From: CAZCTC01 sp964501335
GTDB taxonomy: Bacteria; Chloroflexota; Anaerolineae; B4-G1; SLSP01
NCBI GenBank assembly: GCA_964501335.1
Contig: CAZCTC010000020.1
Location: 1-64,000 of the forward strand
Reading direction: 5' to 3'
DNA length: 64,000 bases
A model generated the notes under the pieces. It did no database searches. It saw only the letters and a list, made by a program, of their open reading frames with translations, and had not been told where the DNA came from. Below are positions 1 to 8,393 of this stretch, in pieces. Position 1 is the first letter of the stretch; the number at the start of each line of letters is the position of its first letter. The translations under genes and the position numbers were made by a program.

Positions 1-44
1 TTCGCTTCGCTTCGAAGAAGATCTGCTCCCCGGCCGGGATCGAG

Positions 45-73
45 ATTCTACCACACTCATCATTCCATGTCAA
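45..73 (-). promoter_or_regulatory. Sigma70-type promoter P2, firing left out of the window
   Basis: On the minus strand a perfect -35 TTGACA (68-73) is separated by 17 nt from a -10 TAGAAT (45-50). The sequence around it is a diverged copy of the promoter region at 115-185. No gene lies between it and the window edge, so the target is to the left. Tandem strong promoters are typical of stable RNA operons, but nothing here shows what is transcribed. Confidence 0.7.
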
Positions 74-150
74 GGGGTTTCTCTCGATTTTTCCCAACCA
101 GTTTTTCGTTCCATTTCGAAGAAGGTTCGTTTTCCCCGGTCGGGAGCGAG

Positions 151-178
151 ATTTTACCACACCCCCATTTTCTGTCAA
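151..178 (-). promoter_or_regulatory. Sigma70-type promoter P1, firing left out of the window
   Basis: On the minus strand TTGACA (173-178), a 16-nt spacer and TAAAAT (151-156) form a near-consensus promoter. The start region, with CTCG(C/A)TCCCG(A/G)CCGGGG and then CTTCTTCGAA, is repeated about 105 bp further downstream at the second promoter. Both point to a gene left of the window, divergent from the MFS gene at 247. Confidence 0.7.
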
Positions 179-246
179 GAAAAAATTTTGGATATTTTGG
201 GATTCTGGGTTATTCTATTATCAAAACCTACAGACAGGAAAAAACC

Positions 247-1422
247 ATGGCGATCCCATCCCTCAAACCGACCCGCCGCCTGGCCCAACTCAGCCTGATT
301 CTGCTGGCGATTGAATGCCTCGATGAACTGGCCTTCGGGGCCCGCGGTGCCGCCTGGCCCCTGATCCGCACCGACCTGCATCTCAATTATGTTCAGATCG
401 GCATTCTACTTACACTCCCTGGCATCTGCGGCAATCTGGTCGAGCCTTTCCTCAGTATTCTGAGTGATTTCCGGGACCGCCGACCCTTAATCTGGGGCGG
501 CGGGGCGGCTTTTGCCCTGAGCTTTTTCCTCTTAAGCACCAGTACAGCCTTCCCCGCCATCCTCATAGCCATGTTGATCCTCTATCCGGCTTCCGGTGCC
601 TTTGTCAACCTTTCCCAGGCCACATTGATGGATCTGAATCCCCATCGCCGGGAATCCTCTATGGCCCGTTGGACCCTCGCCGGTTCGATCGGCATTGTCC
701 TCGGCCCCCTGCTGCTCAACCTGGCTCTTTTCACCGGAGAAAACTGGCGCAGGCTATTCCTGATCCTGGCTGGCATAACGCTGCTCCTGGTGATGGCGAC
801 CCACGCCCTTCCTCGCACCAACAAATCCACAGTCTCTTTAAAAGAGACCTTCCTCCAGGGATTTCACAATGCCTGGCAGGCTCTCCACCGTCGGGATGTC
901 GTTCGCTGGTTAATCCTGCTGGAAGGCGCCTGCCTGCTGTTGGATGTCCTGTTGAGTTTCCTGGCGCTCTACTTTGTCGATATCGTCGGAGTCTCCCCCA
1001 CCCTGGCTGGATTTGCCATCGCGGTCTGGTCCACGTTCGGGCTCTTGGGAGCCCTTGTCCTGGTCCCCCTGATCGAGCGAGTGCCCGGCCTTACCTATCT
1101 ACGTTACAGCGCCGTCATTGAATTGATGCTCTTTACCACTTTTCTGCTCTATCCCAATTTTGTAGGCAAATTAGTCCTGTTGGCATTGCTGGGCTTTTTC
1201 AATTCCGGCTGGCATTCAATTCTCAAAGCCCAGCTCTACTCAGCCATGCCTGGCCAGAGTGGAACCTCCATCGCAGTGAATAACCTCTCTTCATTAATAG
1301 GCTCTTTGATTCCCCTTGGACTGAGCCTGGTAGCCCAAACCTGGGGCTTATCCATTGCCATGTCGTTGCTGCTGCTGGGACCTCTGATTCTCTTTTTTGG
1401 TCTTCCCAAAAAAACCTCTTAA
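247..1422 (+). CDS. MFS-family transporter
   Basis: The 391-residue product is almost entirely hydrophobic, with about twelve predicted membrane segments. This is the size and organisation of a major facilitator superfamily permease. A loop with the charged pattern SDFRDRRP after the second or third helix matches the MFS motif A region (GxLaDrxGRkp). The frame is open upstream to 67, but I chose the ATG at 247: it has an AGGAAA ribosome site seven bases upstream, and the earlier in-frame codons would overlap the divergent promoters at 45-178. The substrate cannot be read from the sequence. It stands alone, 109 bp before a cyclophilin gene with its own promoter. The family call is firm; drug or sugar efflux would be a guess. 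Confidence 0.8.
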   Translation: MAIPSLKPTRRLAQLSLILLAIECLDELAFGARGAAWPLIRTDLHLNYVQIGILLTLPGICGNLVEPFLSILSDFRDRRPLIWGGGAAFALSFFLLSTSTAFPAILIAMLILYPASGAFVNLSQATLMDLNPHRRESSMARWTLAGSIGIVLGPLLLNLALFTGENWRRLFLILAGITLLLVMATHALPRTNKSTVSLKETFLQGFHNAWQALHRRDVVRWLILLEGACLLLDVLLSFLALYFVDIVGVSPTLAGFAIAVWSTFGLLGALVLVPLIERVPGLTYLRYSAVIELMLFTTFLLYPNFVGKLVLLALLGFFNSGWHSILKAQLYSAMPGQSGTSIAVNNLSSLIGSLIPLGLSLVAQTWGLSIAMSLLLLGPLILFFGLPKKTS

Positions 1423-1432
1423 TCCGCCTCGC

Positions 1433-1460
1433 TTGTTTCCCTCCTAAAACAGGATACAAT
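1433..1460 (+). promoter_or_regulatory. Promoter of the cyclophilin-kinase run
   Basis: TTGTTT (1433-1438), a 16-nt spacer and TACAAT (1455-1460) precede the cyclophilin gene at 1532 by about 70 nt. It could serve 1532, 2333 and 2879, which are separated by only 15-21 bp. Confidence 0.5.
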
Positions 1461-1531
1461 CAGTTCAAATTGCCACTTCTAAGCAAACCAATCTCATAAG
1501 TCTTTAAATCTAAAAATTCAAGGAGAATCGT

Positions 1532-2311
1532 ATGTCGAAAAAGAAGCGTGTCCCATCTTCCTCACTTCCGGGAAAATCTGTAGCCAAAGCCCCCGCCGCC
1601 TCCCCTGCTAAGAAAAACTCTTCTTTAATTCTGATCGCCGGCATCGCGGTCCTATCCCTGGTTCTTTTAGGCATTCTCTGGGGCTGCACATCCAGCCAAC
1701 AGGCTCCCACACCTACCCCAATTCCGGCTACCGCCACCCCCGAACCGCCCCGCAACACGCCCACTACAGCGGCAGCCGCAGTTGAACCGGTCGCCGGAAT
1801 GCCCCAAAACCCTTATGAACGCGCCGACATGTACACCCAAGCCCCGGAAATGACGATCGATCCGGCCAAAACCTACATCGCCACCATCAATACCGCCAAA
1901 GGCGACATCGTCATCGAATTGAATGCCGCGGTCGCCCCGCTAACCGTCAATAACTTCGTCTTCCTCTCCCGCGCCGGCTTCTACAACGGCCTGACCTTCC
2001 ACCGCGTCGAACCCGGCTTCGTCATTCAGGGCGGCGATCCGTTGGGCACCGGCACCGGCGGCCCCGGCTACAATGTCTCCGCCGAAATCCAGCTGCCCCA
2101 CGATGAAGGCGTTATCGCCATGGCCCGCCAGGGAGATGAAGTCAATCCCAAGCGAGAATCCAGCGGCAGCCAGTTCTATATCACCCTCGCCCCCGCCAAT
2201 TTCCTGGATGGTGCCTACACAGCCTTCGGCAAGGTCACCAGCGGAATGGAAATTGTCAAATCGATCGCCATCGGCGACGTGATCAATTCGATCACCATCA
2301 CCGAAAAATAA
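1532..2311 (+). CDS. Membrane-anchored peptidyl-prolyl cis-trans isomerase (cyclophilin type)
   Basis: A 259-residue protein that should catalyse cis-trans isomerisation of Xaa-Pro bonds outside the membrane. Residues 1-30 are Lys-rich, about 31-51 form one hydrophobic segment ending in GC, and about 52-90 are a Thr/Pro-rich linker (TPTPIPATATPEPP). The cyclophilin domain follows from about 105. It keeps FHRVEPGFVIQGGDP, including the catalytic Arg of FHR, and SGSQFYIT and LDGAYTAFG. The Cys after the hydrophobic stretch could be lipidated, but the lipobox (LWGC) is poor, so a transmembrane anchor is equally likely. AAGGAG precedes the ATG. The next gene encodes a second cyclophilin without the anchor, so the pair may serve the exterior and the cytoplasm. 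Confidence 0.9.
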   Translation: MSKKKRVPSSSLPGKSVAKAPAASPAKKNSSLILIAGIAVLSLVLLGILWGCTSSQQAPTPTPIPATATPEPPRNTPTTAAAAVEPVAGMPQNPYERADMYTQAPEMTIDPAKTYIATINTAKGDIVIELNAAVAPLTVNNFVFLSRAGFYNGLTFHRVEPGFVIQGGDPLGTGTGGPGYNVSAEIQLPHDEGVIAMARQGDEVNPKRESSGSQFYITLAPANFLDGAYTAFGKVTSGMEIVKSIAIGDVINSITITEK

Positions 2312-2332
2312 CTCAAGGAAAGGATTCAAACC

Positions 2333-2863
2333 ATGGCTGATTCACCTGCTGACCGCAATAACAAATACATCGCTCCCCCCGAAATGATCATCGATCCCCA
2401 AAAGAACTATATTGCCACCATCGAAACCGAAAAGGGCAAAATTGTCATCCAGCTCCATGCCGACAAGGCCCCCCGCACGGTCAACAACTTCGCCTTCCTG
2501 GCCAATGAAGGCTTCTACGACAACACGACCTTCCATCGCGTCATCCCCGGCTTCATGGCCCAGGCCGGCGATCCTACCGGCACCGGCCGCGGCGGCCCCG
2601 GCTATAAATTCGCCGATGAATTCCATCCCAGCCTGCGCCACAGCGGCCCCGGGATTCTTTCCATGGCCAATGCCGGCGCCAACACCAACGGCAGCCAGTT
2701 CTTCATCACTTACGGTGCCACCCCCCACCTGGACGGCCGCCACACGGTCTTCGGCATGGTCACCTCGGGAATGGAAGTCCTGAAGGCCATCACCCCACGC
2801 GATCCTCAGATGGCCCGCACCCCCGGGGATCTCATCAAGAGCATCCGGGTCACGGAAAAATAA
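2333..2863 (+). CDS. Cytoplasmic peptidyl-prolyl cis-trans isomerase (cyclophilin type)
   Basis: A 176-residue single-domain cyclophilin without signal peptide, 21 bp after the anchored paralogue. The active-site blocks are clear: FHRVIPGFMAQAGDP around residues 64-78, then NGSQFFIT and LDGRHTVFG. The N-terminal half-repeat (APEMxIDPxKxYIATIxTxKG) is shared almost word for word with the preceding protein, which shows that one arose from the other by tandem duplication followed by loss or gain of the membrane anchor. In FMAQAGD the usual Ile and first Gly of the FMIQGGD block are replaced, a mild change. It is probably co-transcribed with its neighbours. Confidence 0.92.
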   Translation: MADSPADRNNKYIAPPEMIIDPQKNYIATIETEKGKIVIQLHADKAPRTVNNFAFLANEGFYDNTTFHRVIPGFMAQAGDPTGTGRGGPGYKFADEFHPSLRHSGPGILSMANAGANTNGSQFFITYGATPHLDGRHTVFGMVTSGMEVLKAITPRDPQMARTPGDLIKSIRVTEK

Positions 2864-2878
2864 GCAGGCAGGGTTCTA

Positions 2879-4159
2879 ATGCTCGCGGACCGTCCGGAAC
2901 CACCTTCAGAAGACAGCCAGATTCGCATTGACCGGCTGGAACGTATGCTCCAGACCAGTCGATTGCTCAGCTCTACGCTGGATCTGCGCCAGTTGCTGGA
3001 TCTGATTATCCGAACGGCCACCGACTTGATCGATGCTGAGGCGTCCTCCCTCTTGTTGGAGGACGCCCGAACCGGTCAACTCTTCTTCGCCGCCACTACC
3101 AATCAGGCCCCCGAAAGCCTCAACCATATCATCGTCCCCATCGACAACAGTCTGGCCGGCACGATCTACCGTACCGGCGAGCCGTTGATTGTCCAGAATG
3201 TCGAAAACGATAACCGCCACTACGAAGGCGTCGATCAAAGTCTCCATTTTGAAACCCGTTCGCTGCTGGGCGTCCCCCTTCAGGTGCGTCAAAAAAACAT
3301 CGGCGTCCTGGAAACGCTCAACAAACGCGGAAATTCCGGAATTTTCACCGCGGAAGATATCCAGGTCCAAAGCACCCTGGCCTCCCAGGCCGCCATCGCC
3401 ATTGAAAATGCCCGGCTGGTCTCCCAGCTGCGGGATGCCAATCAACGGCTGGCCGAAATCGACCGCATCAAATCAGAATTTATCAGCATTGCTTCCCACG
3501 AACTCCGTACCCCCCTCGGCCTGATCCTGGGGTATGCATCCTTCCTGCAAGAACAGGTCTCCAGCGAAAGTGAAATGAGCACCGAGGTCGAGATGGTGCT
3601 CTATGGCGCCACCAAATTACAACGACTGATCGAATCCATGACCAACCTCCATTACCTGGAAGCCGGCGCCATTCAACTCGACTATCAACCGGTGATCTTC
3701 CAGGAACTGATCACCGAAGTCTGCCGTGATTGGCAACCGCTGGCGGCCGGCAAACATCAAACGCTGAACCTGAAAATGCCCGTCGCCCCCCTCCACGGCC
3801 GCGTCGATCCCGTGCGGGTCAATGCAGCACTCTCCAATCTGATCAATAATGCGATCAAATTTACGCCCAACGGCGGCATCATCGAAATCAGCCTGCGGCC
3901 GCAAACCGGCAGCGTCGCCATCTCCGTCACCGATAACGGCATCGGCATCGCCCCCCAAAATCTGGATCGGATCTTCGAACCCTTCGTTCAGGTAGAAAAC
4001 CATCTGACCCGCAGCCATGAAGGCATGGGCCTCGGACTCTCCGTCGCCCGGGGCATGATCGAACGCCATGGCGGCCGGATCTGGGCCCAAAGCGTTTTGG
4101 GCCACGGCAGTTGTTTCACAATCTCCCTGCCGCGCGCCATGGAGACCTCACCTAAATAG
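2879..4159 (+). CDS. GAF-domain sensor histidine kinase
   Basis: A 426-residue soluble histidine kinase. Residues about 1-30 are a short helical lead-in. A GAF domain spans about 35-180 (TDLIDAEASSLLLED, SLLGVPLQVRQKNIGVLETLNK). A short coiled coil leads to the dimerisation/phospho-acceptor domain with SHELRTP, His207 being the predicted phosphorylation site. The ATPase domain follows with N box (NLINNAIKFTPNGG), G1 box (DNGIGI), F box (FEPFVQ) and G2 box (GMGLGLSVARG). There is no transmembrane segment, so it senses a cytoplasmic small molecule or redox cue. It is an orphan: no response regulator is adjacent, only cyclophilins upstream and glycogen debranching enzyme downstream. The start is 15 bp after the cyclophilin stop. 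Confidence 0.92.
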   Translation: MLADRPEPPSEDSQIRIDRLERMLQTSRLLSSTLDLRQLLDLIIRTATDLIDAEASSLLLEDARTGQLFFAATTNQAPESLNHIIVPIDNSLAGTIYRTGEPLIVQNVENDNRHYEGVDQSLHFETRSLLGVPLQVRQKNIGVLETLNKRGNSGIFTAEDIQVQSTLASQAAIAIENARLVSQLRDANQRLAEIDRIKSEFISIASHELRTPLGLILGYASFLQEQVSSESEMSTEVEMVLYGATKLQRLIESMTNLHYLEAGAIQLDYQPVIFQELITEVCRDWQPLAAGKHQTLNLKMPVAPLHGRVDPVRVNAALSNLINNAIKFTPNGGIIEISLRPQTGSVAISVTDNGIGIAPQNLDRIFEPFVQVENHLTRSHEGMGLGLSVARGMIERHGGRIWAQSVLGHGSCFTISLPRAMETSPK

Positions 4160-4168
4160 AAAACTCCA

Positions 4169-4193
4169 TTTTCTCGTCAAATGTACGAGAAAA
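4169..4193. promoter_or_regulatory. Perfect 9-bp inverted repeat, operator or weak terminator
   Basis: TTTTCTCGT (4169-4177) and ACGAGAAAA (4185-4193) flank a 7-nt spacer, just after the kinase stop. No T-run follows on the plus strand, so it is a poor intrinsic terminator. A protein-binding dyad upstream of the debranching enzyme gene is an alternative. Confidence 0.4.
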
Positions 4194-4325
4194 TAAACTT
4201 AACAACACTCACCCCGCAGGGTTAATACGAGTAACTCAATTCTTTCCCCCTGACACCAGCACTAACCGGAAGTGAAAGCGGGATACCATCTTAGCCCAAG
4301 CTGAATCACCAGAAAGGAAACCAAA

Positions 4326-6296
4326 ATGCTTGATTTTGGCCGGGATATTTGCAACAACCTCCAGACTGCTGCGAGCCGGGAATGGCTCGTGACCAATGGA
4401 ATCGGGGGTTATGCCTCAGGCACCATCGCCGGAATCCTGACCAGCCGCTACCACGGCCTGTTGATCGCGGCCCTGCAACCTCCGGTGGGCCGGACCTTAC
4501 TGGTAACCAAACTGGACGAAACGGCCGTCTACAACGGCAACACCTATCCGCTCTTCGCCAACCGCCGGGGGCGAAGTAACCGTATCCAGCCTCACGGCTT
4601 CTATAATATCGAACGTTTCCGACTGGAAGGGACCACCCCGGTATGGACTTTTGCCTGCGCCGACGCCCGTCTGGAAAAACGTATCTGGATGGAGCCCGGA
4701 GCCAATACCACCTATATCCGCTACGATTTTCTGCGGGGCAGCAGCCCGCTGGCCCTCGCCCTGCAACCGCTGGTCAATGCCCGGGATCATCATCTCAATA
4801 CGCATACCCCCGCCTGGGAACCGATCCTGAATTCCCTGCCCCGCGGCTTCAGCGTTCAGCTCACCCCCGAATTTCCGCCCGTCTATCTCTTCACCGACCG
4901 GGCCGAAGCCCATTTACAACGTAGCTGGCTCCACGATTTCTACCTCCCCCTGGAACAGGCCCGCGGACTGGATGCTTACGACAACCATCTGACGGCCGGC
5001 CTCTTCCATGCCGTCATTCGCCCCGGTGAATCGCTCACCGTCGTGGCCAGTACCGACCCCAATCCCCGCCTTGACGGCTGGGCGGCCTGCACCGTCCGCC
5101 AGAATTACGAGCAACGGTTGATCACCGAATCCGGCCTGGAAAAGGCCCCCGCTCCCATCCGCCAGCTGATCCTCGCCGCCGATCAGTTCATCGTGCGGCG
5201 CGACATTCCCAATGAGCCCGACGGCCGTACCATTATCGCCGGCTATCCCTGGTTTGCCGATTGGGGCCGCGACACCATGATCAGCCTGCCTGGCCTGACG
5301 CTCACCACCCGCCGCTATGAGATAGCGCGCTCCATCCTGCGTACCTTCGCCCGCTTTGTCGATCAGGGCATGTTGCCCAACAATTTCCCGGAGATCGGTC
5401 AGCAGCCGGGCTACAATACCGTCGATGCCACACTCTGGTATTTTGAAGCGCTGCGCGCTTATCTCGAAGAGACCGATGATCTGCTCCTCATCCAGGAACT
5501 CTACCCAATCCTGGAAGATATCATCACCTGGCATCGCAAAGGCACCCGCTATCAAATCCACGTCGACCCGGCCGACGGACTGCTCTATGCCGGCGAACCC
5601 GGCGTCCAGCTCACCTGGATGGATGTCAAAATCGACGATTGGGTGGTCACCCCACGCACCGGCAAACCCATTGAAATCAACGCACTCTGGTATAACGCGC
5701 TGCACACAATGGCCGATTTTGCCCAACGTCTCAATCTGCCCGCCCAGGATTATCTCACCGCCGCCGAACAGGTCCGCACCAGCTTTGAACGTTTCTGGAA
5801 TCCCAATCAGGGCTATTGTTACGACGTGATCGACGGTCCCGACGGCGATGATCCCACCCTGCGCCCCAATCAAATCTTCGCCGTCTCCCTGCCGGCCAGT
5901 CCGCTGCCGCGCTACCGCCAGCAGGCCGTGGTCGACGCCTGTGCCCGCTATCTGCTCACCTCGCACGGATTGCGCAGCCTCGCCCCGAACGATCTCAACT
6001 ACATCGGCCATTTCGGCGGCGACCGGGTAGCCCGCGACAGCGCCTATCACCAGGGCACCACCTGGGGCTGGTTGATCGGGCCCTTCGTCCTGGCCCATTA
6101 CCGCGTCTACCAGGATCCGGCCCGGGCCCGGTCCTATCTCGAACCGCTCTTCCATCATCTGCAAGGCCATGCCGTCGGCACCCTCAGCGAAATTTTTGAT
6201 GGGGATGCCCCCTTCACCCCCTGCGGCTGCCTCGCTCAGGCCTGGACCGTCGCCGAAGTCCTCCGCGCCTGGGAGGCCGTGACGCTGACCAAATAA
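4326..6296 (+). CDS. Glycogen debranching enzyme, archaeal/bacterial type (amylo-alpha-1,6-glucosidase)
   Basis: A 656-residue cytoplasmic enzyme predicted to hydrolyse alpha-1,6 branch linkages of glycogen. Residues about 15-215 form the N-terminal debranching domain (REWLVTNGIGGYASGTIAG, SRYHGLLIAA). From about 285 the (alpha/alpha)6 catalytic domain carries the family hallmarks: WFADWGRDTMISLPG near 310-322, YNTVDATLWYF, WMDVKIDDWVVTPRTGKPIEINALWYNAL, and QGTTWGWLIGPF near the C-terminus. It is full length for the short type, which lacks the transferase half of the eukaryotic enzyme. The start ATG has AGAAAGGAAA upstream. Its neighbour at 6531 has an aldose-epimerase-like fold, which suggests a small carbohydrate cluster, but no glycogen synthase or phosphorylase is in view. 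Confidence 0.93.
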   Translation: MLDFGRDICNNLQTAASREWLVTNGIGGYASGTIAGILTSRYHGLLIAALQPPVGRTLLVTKLDETAVYNGNTYPLFANRRGRSNRIQPHGFYNIERFRLEGTTPVWTFACADARLEKRIWMEPGANTTYIRYDFLRGSSPLALALQPLVNARDHHLNTHTPAWEPILNSLPRGFSVQLTPEFPPVYLFTDRAEAHLQRSWLHDFYLPLEQARGLDAYDNHLTAGLFHAVIRPGESLTVVASTDPNPRLDGWAACTVRQNYEQRLITESGLEKAPAPIRQLILAADQFIVRRDIPNEPDGRTIIAGYPWFADWGRDTMISLPGLTLTTRRYEIARSILRTFARFVDQGMLPNNFPEIGQQPGYNTVDATLWYFEALRAYLEETDDLLLIQELYPILEDIITWHRKGTRYQIHVDPADGLLYAGEPGVQLTWMDVKIDDWVVTPRTGKPIEINALWYNALHTMADFAQRLNLPAQDYLTAAEQVRTSFERFWNPNQGYCYDVIDGPDGDDPTLRPNQIFAVSLPASPLPRYRQQAVVDACARYLLTSHGLRSLAPNDLNYIGHFGGDRVARDSAYHQGTTWGWLIGPFVLAHYRVYQDPARARSYLEPLFHHLQGHAVGTLSEIFDGDAPFTPCGCLAQAWTVAEVLRAWEAVTLTK

Positions 6297-6332
6297 AAGA
6301 TTCTCAGCTCAGACCCATTATTTATCAAAAAA

Positions 6333-6368
6333 CATTTTGCGCGCGCTGCGTGCAGCGCGCGCAAAATG
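6333..6368. repeat. Palindromic element with 17-bp stem (GCGCGC type)
   Basis: CATTTTGCGCGCGCTGC (6333-6349) and its exact complement (6352-6368) leave a 2-nt tip. It shares the TTTTGCGCGC stem type with other palindromes of this window (for example 9768, 25049, 39060, 46096). It lies 37 bp past the debranching enzyme stop and may end its transcript. Confidence 0.7.
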
Positions 6369-6377
6369 CCTATCAAT

Positions 6378-6413
6378 CCCCCATCTCTCCCCGCGAGCGG
6401 GGAGAGATGGGGG
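6378..6413. repeat. Second long hairpin (ATCTCTCCCCG type)
   Basis: CCCCCATCTCTCCCC (6378-6392) pairs exactly with 6399-6413 around GCGAGC. The CTCTCCCCGCGAGCGGGGAGAG core resembles REP-like repeats seen in many unrelated bacteria. It differs in sequence from the palindrome ten bases upstream. Confidence 0.65.
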
Positions 6414-6530
6414 GCAGGGGGGATAAGAGGAGCAAAAAATTTCAATAACGACTTTATGGATATTCGATTCAAATAACGAAATAGACCCATATTTCGTATA
6501 GCACACTCAATTTAACTTAAGGAGGCTCAC

Positions 6531-7448
6531 ATGATAGAACGTATCCCCTATAAAGGCTGGGAAAACTGCTACAAACTTACCAATGGACGGGTCGAACTGA
6601 TCGTTACCACCGACGTTGGTCCACGAATCATCCATTTCGGATTCCCAGACGGGGAAAACGAATTTCTCGCCTACGAAGAATGGCTGGGCAAAACCGGCTC
6701 CGATGAATGGCGCAATTACGGGGGCCACCGCCTCTGGCATGCTCCCGAAGTCCGCGGCCGCACCAACACCCCCGACAACGAACCCGTCATCGTCGAAGAA
6801 TACGACGAATTTGTCCGCTTCATCCAACCGTTGGAAACCAACACCGGTATCCAAAAAGAGATCGACATCGCCCTCGATCCCACCGGCCCACATGTAGAAA
6901 TTGTCCATCGACTGCGCAACGCCAATCTCTGGACCGTCGAACTGGCCCCCTGGGCCATCTCCGTCATGGCGCCGGGCGGCGTCGCCATCCTGCCGCTGCC
7001 GCCCCGCGGCCCGCACAGCGAGAACCTGCAACCGACCAGCGCGCTCGCCCTCTGGGCCTACACCGACATGTCCGATCCCCGCTGGACCTGGGGACGGGAA
7101 CACATCCTGGTACGCCAGGACCCTACCGCCACCACACCTCAAAAAATCGGCGCCACCGGGGCCGAAGAATGGCTGGCCTATGCCCGCAACGGCCATCTGA
7201 TGGTCACCCGCTTCACCTACCTGCCCGGCATCCTCTACCCGGATCTGGGCACCGCCATTGAAGTCTTCACTAACGGCAAAATGCTGGAAATCGAAACCTT
7301 AGGACCGCTCACCCTGTTGGAACCCGGCGATATCGCCGAACACACCGAAACCTGGAGCCTGTACCAGGATGTGCCCCAACCTCAAACCGAAGCCGACGTC
7401 ATCGAGCATATCCTGCCCCGGGTCCGGGAAACCACCATTCGCGGTTAA
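6531..7448 (+). CDS. Galactose-mutarotase-like / DUF4380-type protein
   Basis: A 305-residue soluble protein whose N-terminus (WENCYKLTNGRVELIVTTDVGPRIIHFG) matches the beta-sandwich start of aldose-1-epimerase-like and DUF4380 proteins. A conserved GGHRLWHAPE block lies near residue 65, where this family places a ligand-binding His. A second His-containing stretch (GPHVEIVHRLRN) follows at about 124. The beta-supersandwich fold is likely; the sugar it acts on is unknown. A strong AAGGAGG site lies just upstream of the ATG. It is followed after 16 bp by a lipase-like hydrolase, so the two may share a transcript that ends at the terminator at 8324. Confidence 0.7.
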   Translation: MIERIPYKGWENCYKLTNGRVELIVTTDVGPRIIHFGFPDGENEFLAYEEWLGKTGSDEWRNYGGHRLWHAPEVRGRTNTPDNEPVIVEEYDEFVRFIQPLETNTGIQKEIDIALDPTGPHVEIVHRLRNANLWTVELAPWAISVMAPGGVAILPLPPRGPHSENLQPTSALALWAYTDMSDPRWTWGREHILVRQDPTATTPQKIGATGAEEWLAYARNGHLMVTRFTYLPGILYPDLGTAIEVFTNGKMLEIETLGPLTLLEPGDIAEHTETWSLYQDVPQPQTEADVIEHILPRVRETTIRG

Positions 7449-7464
7449 AAATAAGAAATAAACA

Positions 7465-8313
7465 ATGAAAACCTTTGAATCGTCCTGGAAAGCTCCCGAT
7501 GGTCAAGCCTTCTTCGCCCAGGGCTGGGAACCGGACAGCGCCCCCCGCGGCGCCGTCGCCCTGGTTCACGGCCTGGGAGAACATGTGGGTCGCTACGCAC
7601 CGGTAGCGGCCGCCCTTACCACCGCCGGCTATGCCGTATTGGGCTTCGATCAACGCGGCCATGGTAAAACGGCAGGCCCCCGGGGCTACATGCCCTCCCT
7701 TGAAACCACAATGGACGATATCGGCCGCCTGTTGGAAAAAACAGCCCGCCGTTACCCGGATCTCCCACTCTTTCTGTATGGTCACAGCATGGGCGGGGCC
7801 TTTGTCCTCAACTATATCCTGCGGCATCGCCCCACCCATCTCGCCGGAGTGATCTCCACCAGCCCGGGGCTGAACACGACCACCCCGACTCCCGGTTGGA
7901 AAAAGGCGCTCGCCCAAACCCTGAGCAAAATCTTCCCAACCATGGTCCTCAACAATGGCCTGGAGCTGGCCGGGATTTCCCGTGACCCGGCCGTCATTCA
8001 GGCCTACAAAGCCGATTCCCTGGTCCATCCCTGGATTTCTGCCCGATTGGGAACGGATTTGCTGGAAAGCGGGGAATGGGCCGTGGCCCACGCCGCTGAA
8101 TTCCCCCCTATTCCCCTGCTGCTCTTCCACGGCACCGCCGATCGGTTGACCAATCCCCAGACCACTGCGGCCTTTGCCGCCAAAGTTCCTGGGGAATGCA
8201 CTTTCAAAGCCTGGGAAGGGCTCTATCACGAAACCCACAACGAACCAGAACGAGATCAGGTACTCGCTACCCTGATTGCCTGGCTTGATGCCCACAATCC
8301 GCGGTCAACCTGA
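7465..8313 (+). CDS. Alpha/beta hydrolase, monoacylglycerol lipase-like (serine aminopeptidase S33 family)
   Basis: A 282-residue cytoplasmic hydrolase. The lid and core pattern of monoacylglycerol lipases is visible: ALVHGLGEHVGRY carries the oxyanion HG, FDQRGHGKTAGPRGY follows, and the nucleophile elbow is LYGHSMGG (Ser at about 110). The acidic residue is expected in FHGTADRLTNP and the catalytic His in GLYHETHNE near residue 255. The family cleaves monoacylglycerols or related esters; the true substrate is unknown. No signal peptide is seen. A long hairpin terminator follows directly. Confidence 0.88.
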   Translation: MKTFESSWKAPDGQAFFAQGWEPDSAPRGAVALVHGLGEHVGRYAPVAAALTTAGYAVLGFDQRGHGKTAGPRGYMPSLETTMDDIGRLLEKTARRYPDLPLFLYGHSMGGAFVLNYILRHRPTHLAGVISTSPGLNTTTPTPGWKKALAQTLSKIFPTMVLNNGLELAGISRDPAVIQAYKADSLVHPWISARLGTDLLESGEWAVAHAAEFPPIPLLLFHGTADRLTNPQTTAAFAAKVPGECTFKAWEGLYHETHNEPERDQVLATLIAWLDAHNPRST

Positions 8314-8323
8314 GCCTCAATCC

Positions 8324-8380
8324 GGAGGGACTTTTGTCGCTCCCGGTAAACCGGTGACAACAAAAGTCCCTCCCACTTTT
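8324..8380 (+). terminator. Rho-independent terminator
   Basis: GGAGGGACTTTTGT (8324-8337) pairs with ACAAAAGTCCCTCC (8360-8373) and encloses a small CCGGT/ACCGG hairpin; CACTTTTT follows. It separates the hydrolase from the flavodoxin-fusion gene. Confidence 0.75.
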
Positions 8381-8393
8381 TCAAGGAGTGAAA

